Origin: Bacteroidales bacterium
GTDB taxonomy: Bacteria > Bacteroidota > Bacteroidia > Bacteroidales > WCHB1-69
NCBI GenBank assembly: GCA_017549765.1
Contig: JAFYNM010000033.1
Location: 124,001-188,000, forward strand
Reading direction: 5' to 3'
Length of the DNA stretch: 64,000 nucleotides
Part shown: positions 52,304 through 62,600 of the stretch, one piece after another
How the letters are laid out: every line of letters begins with the position of its first letter
How positions within the stretch are numbered: position 1 is the first letter of the stretch
Made by a program: the position numbers and the translations under genes
The notes under the pieces: generated by a model
Told to the model about the DNA's origin: nothing
What the model saw: only the letters and a program-made list of their open reading frames with translations
The model's database searches: none

Positions 52304-55300
52304 CTATCTCTTCACAAACCCTTTCGTCACCACTCCCTCTTCCGTCGCGACCCGCACAAAATACATGCCGTCCGCGAGGCTGCTGATGTTGATGGTGGCA
52401 CGGTTCTGTAGAGACGTTCCATGGAACGTCTCTACCATCTGGCCATAGAGGTTGTACACCTCCACGCCCGTGATCAGGATATTGGCATCGCTCACCTCCA
52501 CATTCACCATCTCCGTGGCGGGGTTCGGATAGAGCGTGATGCTCTTGGACAGATGGTCCTCGATGCAGGAGTTGGTGGCGGTGGCCATCATCATCTCCGA
52601 CCACTCGCTGAAGGCATCGTCGCAGACGGCCCGCACCTGGACCTCATACTCCACCCCATTCTCTAACCCCAGTATTTCATAGGAGGGCACACCCTCCACA
52701 AGGACTATGGTCCATTCTCCACCCAGAGGCCGGTAACGGACCACCCACTGTGAAGCTCCAGCGTTGTCGCTCCAGGACAGACGGATGCCGCCCGCATCCT
52801 TGAGGGCTATCTCCTGCTGTAAGTTAGTCGGCACCGGACAAGAGGCGACTCCCGACATGAAGAAGTTGGTGACGACCGCGCCGGGCTGCTTCCCAGTGAC
52901 GCCGTCGTTGCGCCACAAGAAGACGAACTTGCCCTGTCCGTTTATCGCCAGATTGGGGATGTTGACGCTGACATGCACCGTGTTGCCATCGCTCAGGTTC
53001 AGCATGTAGGGATAGGTGGGGCTGCTATTGGTCTGCGCCTTGAAAGCGGAGAAATCGATAGCATGGACAGCGTATGAATAGTCAGACTGGGCATTGTGTG
53101 CGGTGCCAGGGACATATTGTTCGTCAGCGGGTGCCAGGAAGGCTTTCAGATAGTCCCAGGTGCTCTCGCCACCCACGCGAAGATCGAACTCCACATGCAC
53201 GGAGTCCGTGGCCGGCAAAGTAAACAACTTCTCGGCCATCACGGTGGCGCTGTTGACCGTAGAATAACCTTCCGAGATACCATCATGGGTAACAAACAAG
53301 GCACTTTGAGAGGTGCTGGTGACGCCCATCGTCCAATAGTTGGCACAGGTCCCGTTGTTCAACAGCCAACCCTGGTCGATGGAGAAATCAGTAACGTACG
53401 GCAGCGCGACAGTGGGCATCGTGGTGTTAAAGGTCACCGTGTTGGTCTGAAGGTCCCCCTCTACCCCATCGCACAGCGTCTTTACATAAAGTTGGTAATT
53501 GGTGGCCATGGCAAGACCGGAAATCACGTTGCCCGTAGTCGTGGTGACCGTCACTGCGGACCACGGCGCGGAGGGACCGACAGCACGGTAATGGATGACC
53601 CACGTATGGTGATCGGGGTTCATATCCACAAAGGAAACGGACGCGTCATGGTCGGTGATATTGCTCACCGTCACAGAGTTGACAACAGGAGAGGCACAAG
53701 CAGGGACGGCTTCCAGTGTCACATCATCCACATAGAAACCACAGCTGGCGGCATAGGAGACACGGAATGCGACATAGCGCCCCGGACCCATATAGTTGAA
53801 GAAGGGAACTGTGAACTCACCATACTGGTAAGTATTATAGTCCGTCAGATCAATGGTATCCACAGGCACGAAAGTAGAAGGATCGGCACGATTCGTCATC
53901 ACACCCACCTCCAGCGTGCCGGAAGAGCCGCTTCTGCACGCCTGAAAACGAACCTGCACCGTATGGATGTCAATAGCGGCATCAATAGTCGGCATCACCG
54001 CGATGTTGAAACAGTTGGTGGTATGATGGAAATCCAGGAAATGACTTCCGCTGTGGGCGTACGAGTTACTCGGGATATAGACATAGTGGTCGGGATCGGA
54101 GGCATAACGACTCCAGCAGTAGATGTAGTTCTCTTGGGAACCAGAGTTGTACAGCGAACTGGCATCTTCAAAATCTTCTGTAAACGGCAGATTCGCCATG
54201 GGCTCGCAATCCGTCTGGAAATACAGTTCATCACTCCACAGGCTCATCTCCACGGTACTGCATAGGGCCCGCACGCGCACCGCATAGGTGGTATGGGGCG
54301 ACAATCCCGAAAAAGTATAGCTGTTGGTGTTGATGGTGCCCAAAGAGGTCCAAGATGATGCATCGGCAGTCTTGTACTCTATCAGCCAGGAAGAGGCACT
54401 TCCCGCGGCCCAGCTCACCAGAGCGCTGTGGTGGTTCACGGCAGAGATGGTCACCCCCTGCGGATGGGCACAGGCGTTCTGGTCGCAGAAGACAAACCGC
54501 ACATTGTTGGCGTTGGAGCTCAAGTTGCCCGACACGCCCGGATTAGCATAGTTGTAGGGGTAGTTGTCACGATAGTGATAGCGCGTCCTGTTGACGGTGG
54601 TGTTGTCATTATGCACCTTAAAGCCACTGGAGAAGTTTTCCCATGAGCCTGTCCTGTCAACCACGGTGAGCAGAACATCTCTGCCACCCTCATAGTTAAA
54701 CGCATTATCCAACTCGATCTGGAACCAAGAGTCGGCATCCACCTCATTCGGCGAAAAAGTCACATTGCCAGTAAAGACCTGCTGGAAGGTGACACTGCTG
54801 GAAGGCGTGATCCACCCATTGGACAGGGTCTGGCCGTTAGGGACGTGCGACAGATAGATGGTGAGATTTCTTGTTCTCGTGCCGTTATACACATATTGGA
54901 ACGCAATGGCTGAATATGTCTGGGCATCATGCACAAAGGCCGATGCCGGAATCACCTGCTGGGTAAGGGAATAGTCGTAGTAAGGATAGGTGGGCAGACA
55001 GGAGTGAAAGTTATCGCCATGACCGATCGTCAAGGTGCCGGGCGCATGGCAGGGCATGGTCGCATAGACAAAAGCAGTGTCGGAAGCGGTGTTGTCAGCA
55101 CAGACTACATAGATGCCGAAACGATACGGCGTCAGCTCTGAGAGTCCCGTGACGGTGTAGTTGTCGCTGGTGGTCGTATATTCCTGGGCGCCGTGGGTCA
55201 CCTCATTATAGACGCAGACATGGTATTGCGTCAGTCCGCCCACCAGGTTGCTGTCCCACGTCAGCGTGACATCGCCGCCACTGATTGAGTTGATGGTCAA

Positions 55301-56359
55301 ATTCTGTACCGGCGAACAGGAGGGAAGCACGGAAGGATTAAGGCTGTAGATATAGCCCATGATCGGATAGCCGTTGTTGATGCCGGCATCCATCACAAAG
55401 GCGGAACCTACGCTGTCGAGGAAGTTGGAGGAGCGCATCATGGCATCCGACAGGCGCACGCCGTCGCGACCAGAACCATAGGTTGTGGAGGACGATGCAT
55501 TGGAATAGACATGGGAGAATTGATAATTGCCGCTACTGCAATGGCCGAGGATAGCACCGTATTTGTAGCTGTTGCCGTCAATTACTGGGTTCAGGGCACC
55601 GGCGAAGTAAGTGTTGGAGGCCTGGACTCTCTGGCCGTTGCCGACGATGCCGCCGATGTATTTCCCCGACAATGTGCCCGTCACGGCACAGTCTTGGATG
55701 TAGGTCCAGTAGGAGCCATACTGCATCTTGTAGTTGGCACCCAGGATGCCACCGTTGTTGTTGTTGCCCGTGGCCGCCACACGGCAGTTGATGATCTGGC
55801 AAGATGAGACATACACATTTCCGCTGTTCAGGGTGTAGCCGATCAGCGACCCTGACATTCCTCGCGCCTTGACGACTGGGTTAATCATCACCAGGGAGTC
55901 GATGGTGCAGGGGTACTGCACGCAGCCGAAGAGGCCCGCCTGGTAGTAGTTGGCTTTCTCGCAGTACATATTGTAGATGACGTGTCCGTGGCCCTTGAAA
56001 TGGCCGGCGAAGGCGTAGGCCGAGGAGGAGTGCTGGTCTTCAGAGGAGGCCGTGGCATCGCCGCCGATGGGGATCCAGTTGCGGGTGGAGTCACCCGTAT
56101 GGTTCAGCCAGATGTTGGCCCTCAGGTTCAGCGTCACCCCGTTGAAGTTCGTGACTTGATTGGTCATCAGCTGGGCCACACCCGCCAGCTGCTCCGGCGT
56201 GAAGATGTCGAAGGTAGTCTGCGAACTATTGTACCAGGAAATGTCGCTCGTCCCGTTCCATACGTTCTGCGCCCGCGCACACGGCAGGAGCCAGGCCATC
56301 CAGACGAGTAACAGCAGAGACAGACAGTGTTTCTTCCTATTGGGTTTCATTGATTTCAA
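52304..56359 (-). CDS. Large T9SS type A protein with GLUG-like, fibronectin III and J-type modules
   Basis: A 1351-residue exported protein; translation may begin at 56350 (MKPNRKKHCLSLLLLVW). Residues about 35-345 form a GLUG-type beta-helix (GHFKGHGHVIYNMYCEKA, GLFGCVQYP, NNGGILGANYKMQYG, KYIGGIVGNG). A fibronectin III module, an unnamed module (about 443-627), fibronectin III, J module (about 724-884), fibronectin III, J-like and fibronectin III follow, then the type A sorting domain (ITLYPNPATEMVNVEVSD ... VRVATEEGVVTKGFVKR). A 28-nt palindrome lies inside the sorting-domain coding region and changes it to VETFHGTSLQNRA. Surface adhesin is likely. Confidence 0.88.
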   Translation of the reverse strand: MKSMKPNRKKHCLSLLLLVWMAWLLPCARAQNVWNGTSDISWYNSSQTTFDIFTPEQLAGVAQLMTNQVTNFNGVTLNLRANIWLNHTGDSTRNWIPIGGDATASSEDQHSSSAYAFAGHFKGHGHVIYNMYCEKANYYQAGLFGCVQYPCTIDSLVMINPVVKARGMSGSLIGYTLNSGNVYVSSCQIINCRVAATGNNNNGGILGANYKMQYGSYWTYIQDCAVTGTLSGKYIGGIVGNGQRVQASNTYFAGALNPVIDGNSYKYGAILGHCSSGNYQFSHVYSNASSSTTYGSGRDGVRLSDAMMRSSNFLDSVGSAFVMDAGINNGYPIMGYIYSLNPSVLPSCSPVQNLTINSISGGDVTLTWDSNLVGGLTQYHVCVYNEVTHGAQEYTTTSDNYTVTGLSELTPYRFGIYVVCADNTASDTAFVYATMPCHAPGTLTIGHGDNFHSCLPTYPYYDYSLTQQVIPASAFVHDAQTYSAIAFQYVYNGTRTRNLTIYLSHVPNGQTLSNGWITPSSSVTFQQVFTGNVTFSPNEVDADSWFQIELDNAFNYEGGRDVLLTVVDRTGSWENFSSGFKVHNDNTTVNRTRYHYRDNYPYNYANPGVSGNLSSNANNVRFVFCDQNACAHPQGVTISAVNHHSALVSWAAGSASSWLIEYKTADASSWTSLGTINTNSYTFSGLSPHTTYAVRVRALCSTVEMSLWSDELYFQTDCEPMANLPFTEDFEDASSLYNSGSQENYIYCWSRYASDPDHYVYIPSNSYAHSGSHFLDFHHTTNCFNIAVMPTIDAAIDIHTVQVRFQACRSGSSGTLEVGVMTNRADPSTFVPVDTIDLTDYNTYQYGEFTVPFFNYMGPGRYVAFRVSYAASCGFYVDDVTLEAVPACASPVVNSVTVSNITDHDASVSFVDMNPDHHTWVIHYRAVGPSAPWSAVTVTTTTGNVISGLAMATNYQLYVKTLCDGVEGDLQTNTVTFNTTMPTVALPYVTDFSIDQGWLLNNGTCANYWTMGVTSTSQSALFVTHDGISEGYSTVNSATVMAEKLFTLPATDSVHVEFDLRVGGESTWDYLKAFLAPADEQYVPGTAHNAQSDYSYAVHAIDFSAFKAQTNSSPTYPYMLNLSDGNTVHVSVNIPNLAINGQGKFVFLWRNDGVTGKQPGAVVTNFFMSGVASCPVPTNLQQEIALKDAGGIRLSWSDNAGASQWVVRYRPLGGEWTIVLVEGVPSYEILGLENGVEYEVQVRAVCDDAFSEWSEMMMATATNSCIEDHLSKSITLYPNPATEMVNVEVSDANILITGVEVYNLYGQMVETFHGTSLQNRATINISSLADGMYFVRVATEEGVVTKGFVKR
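52408..52435. repeat. 28-nt palindrome, GTAGAGACG...CGTCTCTAC type (copy inside a gene)
   Basis: Perfect 14+14 dyad with ends GTAGAGACG and CGTCTCTAC and centre TTCCATGGAA. It lies in the sorting-domain coding part of the 52304 gene and is translated in frame. Paralogous genes at 45312 and 56658 have no palindrome at this point. Confidence 0.88.
54479..55033 (-). other. Recurrent module X, copy 1
   Basis: Protein module of about 185 residues between fibronectin III units: IGHGDNFHSCLPTYPYYDYS, NLTIYLSHVP, FTGNVTFSP, FNYEGGRDVLLTVVDRTGSW, NVRFVFCDQNAC. It is not assigned to a named family. Two more copies lie in the next gene. Confidence 0.6.
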
Positions 56360-56386
56360 TACAATATGTCGTTACATAACAAGCGT

Positions 56387-56395
56387 GCAAATGTA
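56387..56395 (-). promoter_or_regulatory. -7 element TACATTTGC of the 1351-residue cargo gene
   Basis: Consensus-like -7 on the minus strand, 28 nt upstream of the start codon. Confidence 0.45.
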
Positions 56396-56487
56396 CATAA
56401 AATTCCCGAACACGCAAAGATTGTTGAATTGTTGAGGTGGGGCGCAATTTCCCTTCTTTGGAAAAGGTGTGCCCGAAGGGGGATTCT

Positions 56488-56578
56488 AATTGAAAATTAA
56501 AAATTGAAAATTGAAAATGAGAGATAATTCCCAACTTCTAACTTCTAACTGACAACTGATAACTGATAACTGACAACT
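56488..56578. repeat. TTGAAAA repeat followed by an inverted heptamer array
   Basis: TTGAAAA-type units (56488-56518), then on the minus strand AGTTGTC, AGTTATC, AGTTATC, AGTTGTC, AGTTAGA, AGTTAGA, AGTTGGG (56531-56578), again in period 7 and with the same order of unit types as at 15935 and 42603. Confidence 0.75.
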
Positions 56579-56582
56579 AAAA

Positions 56583-56618
56583 AAGGACGCCAGTTCCCAT
56601 CCCGGAACCAGCGTCCTT
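56583..56618 (-). terminator. Terminator of the giant cargo gene at 56658
   Basis: AAGGACGC-containing hairpin, mirrored by GCGTCCTT, with six T after it on the minus strand; just beyond the gene's stop codon and next to the repeat array. Confidence 0.75.
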
Positions 56619-56619
56619 A

Positions 56620-56651
56620 AAGCTAACAGCTAATGGCTAACAGCCAATAGC
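56620..56651. repeat. GCTAACA repeat next to the giant cargo
   Basis: Several GCTAACAG/GCTAATGG units in period 7; same position relative to the stop codon as the copy at 52264. Confidence 0.5.
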
Positions 56652-56657
56652 CTCCGT

Positions 56658-59600
56658 CTATCTCTTCACAAAGTTCTTCGTCACCACGCCTCCGTCTGTC
56701 GTGACACGCACATAGTACATGCCGTTGGCGAGGTCGCTGACGTTGATGCGCAACGGATTCTCCGTGGAGACGATGGTGTTGATCAACTGACCATAGACGT
56801 TGTACACCTCCACGCCCTTGATCATGATGTTGGCATCGCTGACCTCCACAGCAATCATCTCCGTGGCCGGGTTCGGGTAGAGGTTGACAGCCTTCTCCAG
56901 GTAACCCACAATGCCCACATCATCGGTATGCCAGGTCACCGTGTTGGAAGGATCACTCGTCATACCGTTGGTGCAGTGAGCTACGACATTGGCCTCGTAG
57001 TCCACATTGGGCACGAGATCGGTCAGAGTGTAGCTGGTGCTGGTAACAGTAGCCGTGCTCCAGGTGCTCTCCGTCGTCTGACGATAGTTGACCTGCCACT
57101 CATTGGCCGTATTGGCCTCCTGTTGCCAGGTCAGCGTCACCGTAGTATGGCTCGTCTCATCGATAGCGTACGTCAGGTTGGTCGGTGCCGGACAAGTAGG
57201 CTCAGTGCCTGTGGTGAAGGTCACCTCTTCGCCGTAATAGGTCTGTCCACCCGCAGAGGCAAAGGCCTGGTAGGTGTAGGAGGTGTTGGGCGTTAAGTTG
57301 TTGAGCGTATAAGACATCGGAGAACTGGAGACCGTAACGGTTGCATAGGTTCCACCCACCGTCTGCTTCCAGATAAAGCCCATCACGGCAATAGGTTCTG
57401 TGCCCTCCGTGACAGTACCATGCAAGATGGCGGAAGTAGATGTTACACTGGTAGGCTGGTCGGTCACCACAGTCGGGGCAGTCGCAGACGCTGTCGTGAA
57501 GGAGGTTGTCTCGGTATAGGAGAGATCTCCACCGCCACAATCGCTCTGGACATAAACGGTATAGTTCGTCTCAGGAGTCAAGCCCGTAAGCGCGTGGGAG
57601 GTACCCGTCACATTGACGGTGGTTCCGGTGCCAGGAGTGAAGCCGGCAGGGCCATACTCCAAGACATAGTCCGTAGCCGTGCCGCTCCAGGTGATGGTGG
57701 CACCACCGCCAGAGATGTTGGTAGCAGCCACATTGCTGGGTGCAGGACAGGTGACCACACGCAATTGGATATTATCCACTGCGGCAGGCGGCTGACTGGA
57801 ATAATAGGTGTTTCTCCAGTGGAAGTAGAGACGATAGACCTTGTCGCCATTGCCCATGTCGGTGAACTGGTCAGAGGAGATGGTCATCACCTCATGCTGC
57901 CAGGTGTTGTGCTGGGAGAGCCAGTGCTCGTGGGCGTTGGAGCCATAGTTGCCAGGCTGGCCGGCTGCATCGTAGTTCACGCCACCCACAGAGGGAGGAT
58001 TGTTGCCCGCCGTGACAGTTACCACTGCAGGATCAAGCCAATAGACGCGCAAGAACTCATAGTTGTACAAGCCGCCCTGTGCCTTCCAGTCGAAGGAGAG
58101 CTCCAACTCGGTAGTGCCGTTCGGTACCAAGACATCACGATAAGCATAGACGCGGGATTCTGTGCCGGTATAGGCATTGGTAGCACCATTGTCATTGGAG
58201 ACATACAAACCATTGGCACCGCCCGTGGTGGTGTTCACATCACTGGAGGTGTTGGTCGGAGCACCGATGTACCACTTGTTGGTTTGAGAGCCATTGAGGA
58301 TGACCCATTGAGCATTCTCAGTCGTATTCTCGAAATCAACCTCCAATGGCAAGGTGGCTGGCAAGGTGGTGGTGGTGAAGGTCACCGTGTTGGTCTGGTC
58401 ATCGCCGACCACACCGTTACAGAGCGTCACCACATACACCGAATAGCTGGTGTTGGGAGTAAGACCCGTGAGGGCGTTGCCGGTAGCGGAAGTTGCATTC
58501 ACCGTATTCCATGTATCGGTAGAAGTACCCGTAGGTCCGTAATAGATAACCCAGGTATTGTGGGTAGGATCGTCATCCACAAAGCTGACCTCGGCACTGT
58601 TGTCCGTCACATTGCCAATCGTGACTGACGTGTGCGTAGGAGCGGAACAGCTGGGGATCAGCTCAACCGTGAAATCATCCAGGTTCCAGCCGGCATCGCT
58701 GGCGGTTGTTCCAGTGAAGAGGATGGCGATACGACCGGAAGTAGCCTGCACATTGTTGAAGTCGAACGGTCCCATGAAGTTGCCGTTACCGCCGCCGGAG
58801 CCACCGCGCGGTCCAGGAGTGCCCGCATCACCCAACACCTCAAAGGTGGAGGTGTCGGCAATATCTGTGATCACACCGACAACCGCAGTGGTGGTCACGC
58901 CCCAATGGGTAGCCCAGAAGGACATGCGCAGGTCGTGGATATCATTGGTGAATTCAGGAAGCACCAACATATTGTTCGTTCCCTTGAACTCTACAGTCCA
59001 GGGTGCCGAATGGGCAGCATCACCATAGCTCAACATCTTGGGATAAGTACTGCCGCTGGTGTTCGTATAGGTAACAGGAGTGTCAAAACAGGTCATAGTC
59101 GTGTTGTTCTCAAAGCTTTCAGTCCATGGACTGCCTTGTGCAACGGTGAAGGCACCGCAAGCCGTGGTGAAGTTGGCCTCTGCCCAGTAGCTGTACTCGC
59201 CGCCACCGCAGTCGGAGCGCATACGCACTTTGTAGGCAGTGTTGGGATTCAGACCAGTCAGTTGCTGCGGTGTCGTGGTGACAGAGCCGACACTGGTCCA
59301 GGTGGTGTCGGAGAGCAGGCGATACTCAAGTTCCCAAGCGGTTTCCTGATAGCCCGGCACCCAAGTAATCGAGGCGCCATCGCTGGTGACAGACGCAATG
59401 CTCACGTATGGAGCCACACAAGTCGTGGTGGTGTCGCACGGAGAGCCGAAGATGACGTTGTCACGGGCGGAAGTGCCTGTACCGGCACTGCCAGGAACAG
59501 AGGAAGTGCTGTAGGCACTACCATCCTGATAGATATAGCGAGAGGCATTAGAAAAGGCAGTATGCGTGCGCCACAAATTGCCAGAAGTCCAGGAACCAGT

Positions 59601-62600
59601 CATATCCAGCACAATCAACAACAAGTTGTCGGAACCATTGTACTGGAACGGCGTAGAGAATTGGAAAGTGTTGAGACCAGCATGCAATTGCTGAGGAGCG
59701 TCGAATACCAACTGCGCCGTCGAAGCATCAATCCAGCTAGAGACGTTGGTAGCAGACGTGTGCATCAAATAGATCTTGTAGGTTCTGTTCACACTATAGT
59801 TTGCCATGTCGAAGGTGATAGACTCCAAACTTCTCGGCATGGCACCCATTTCTTCAGCCAAGAAGAGCTGCTGGGAGTAGGTGTAGCCATAGTAACTGTA
59901 CGAAGGCAGATAACTGTTAGTTGCCGTGCCATCGCCGATGGTCACATCGCCACCCACGAGACAGTTGGTGCGGAAGGTCTCCATCACCCAGTCGCCCGTA
60001 GAACCATCGTCGCAGTTGGACTTGACACGGACATCATAATAGGTGGAATAATTCAGGTTGCTCAGCACATAAGTGGTGCCAGAGATGTTCGGAATGGAGG
60101 TCCAAGTGTCCAGACCACCTTCGGAATACTCTACTGTGTATGAACCCACCGTGCCGAAGAAGCCAGGCTCCCACGTGACAACAGCAGAGGTTCCCGTGAT
60201 GTCCGAAACAGCCACATTCTGCACCGGAGAGCAATCGGGCGCAATGTCGATGACCACATCGTCAATATAGAATCCGCAGCTGGAAGCATTGGAAACACGG
60301 AAGGCGATATACTTACCCGTGCCTTGGTATTGGCTGAAGCTGACATACTGCTCAGCCATCACATACGTGTTATATGCAGAAAGGTCAATGGTGTCGACTG
60401 GCACGAAGGTGGAGTCCACATCCTTGTTGGTCATGACACCCACCTCCAACGTACCGGAATTGCCCGTTCTGCTGGCCCAGAAGTTGACCATCAGCTGGCT
60501 TACATCAAAGCTGTCGTCCAAAGCCGGCGCAATGGCAATGTTATAGCAGTTGGTGGTATGGTGGAAATCCAAATAATGGCTGCCACTGTGCGAATAGGTG
60601 GTGCTGCTGGGAATATAGACATAATGGGCAGGGTCGGAGGCATAACGGCTCCAGCATACGATGTAGTTCTCTTGTGCGCCGGAGTTGTACAGACCCGTCT
60701 CAAAATCTTCTGAGTAAGGCAACGTCATAATGGGGCCGCAGTCGGTGCGGAAGGAGTTGTTGACAGCGGTGCTGACAAAGCCGACACCGCAGTTGGCATA
60801 TACATACACATCGTATTCGGTGTTCGGAGTCAGGTTGTTGATGGTATAGACCGTGTCGGTGGCATTCTCCACAGTACCTTCACCCGGCGTGAAGCCAGCA
60901 AGACCGTATTCCACCATCCATGCAGTGGCAGTGCCGTCTTCCGTCCAGTGGATGGTAGCTGTCTCAGCAGTGACAGAATCGACGACCAGATTCGTCGGAT
61001 GGAGACAGACCGGGATGTAGTCAAGTGTCACATCATCCAGACGGAAATTGTTGCCGCCGTTACCGTTGCTAACACGGAAAGCAATGTATTGACCGTAGCC
61101 GGCATAGTTTTCCAGAGAATATTCTATAAGATTGTACTGATTTACCACCTCGGGATGGATAGTATCAAGGATTTCGAACGTGGTAGGATCCGTTTTGTCT
61201 GTCATCACACCAAGCTCGAGGATGGCCGTAGAGGAAGCCGAGGTGTTCTTCACCCAGAAGGTGACCTGAAGTTGGTTCAGGCTGATGCTCTCATCCACCT
61301 TCGGCATAATTGCAATATTGGTAACAGTGGCACCATCGTCAAACCTCAACATACCAGAGAGGGAATGTGCAGAACTACTCGTGCTGAAGTACACAGGACT
61401 GCTCGGGTTGTTGGTATAGCGATCCCAACAATAGACATAAGCGTCTTCGCCAGAGCCATAATTGACGTTGTTGTCAAAGTTTTCAGTATAAGGCAGGGTG
61501 ACAATCGCGTCACACTCGGTGCGGAAGGTGATGGTCTCAGACCACTCACTCATATCGGTAGCGCTGCAGAGCGCACGGACACGGACGGTATAGACCGTGT
61601 TGGCATTCAACCCGGCAATGGTATAGTCAGAACCACTCACCGTGCCGGTGGAGGTCCAGTCGGCATCACCTTCGGCCTTGTACTCGATTTCGCAGTTCTG
61701 AATAGCATTGGGATTAATCCAAGAAATCTCGGCAGAAGAAGCATCCACCACACCGAGGGTCACCGTATTCGGGGCAATACAAGTCACCACATCGCAAGCG
61801 GTCAGACGGATATTATCGACCTGAGTATGGAGCGTGCCCGTGGTCGGCATGTTCGTGATACTCCAGTTGTCGTTGGCATCGTGGGTGTACTTGCACTGTG
61901 AACGGTTGGCATTGGTGTTCACCGTGTAGAACTTGGCATTGCTGTTGTTCACCTCACTGCCCGTGATATCGTTGACGACCAGCAGCAGGTTGTCAGAACC
62001 GTTGTAGTAGAAGTTGGTGTCGAAGGTGATATCCACCCAGCGGTCGGTACCGTTGCGGTTGAACGTCACGGGACCGGAATAGACATGCGTGTAGCCGCCT
62101 AGCGGAGTAGCCCACACATTCTCCACCATGACAGAATCGGAAGTGTGCGCCAAATAGATGTCGAGCGTACGGGTGATCTCGGAAGCGTCATTGTACTGGA
62201 ATGACATGCCACTGAAATCGGCCGAGACATTGTTGAAATCACTCGGATAATAAATCTGCTCCGTGAAGGAGTTCAGATAGTGGTTCGACATCGGGAAGTG
62301 GTTACCCTCCGTAGTGTAGGTGGATGTAGGATAGCTGTTGTTGATCGCCTCGATGGGGGCCACACAAGGAGTGGTGAAGGAGACAGTGGTCGCGGCACCC
62401 AGGTCACCGCCGCCACAGTCGGGCTGCACGGTCACCGTGTAGGAAGTCTGCTCATTGAGGCCCATCAAGACAAAGGAGGTCTCGGTGGTGGTCTGCGTGG
62501 TCACAGCCTGTGTGGTATTGTCTTGGATGGTGATCAGATAGTCGTATGCCATGCCCACCACATTGGCATCCCAGTGCAGGGAGGCATTCGTACCGTAAAT

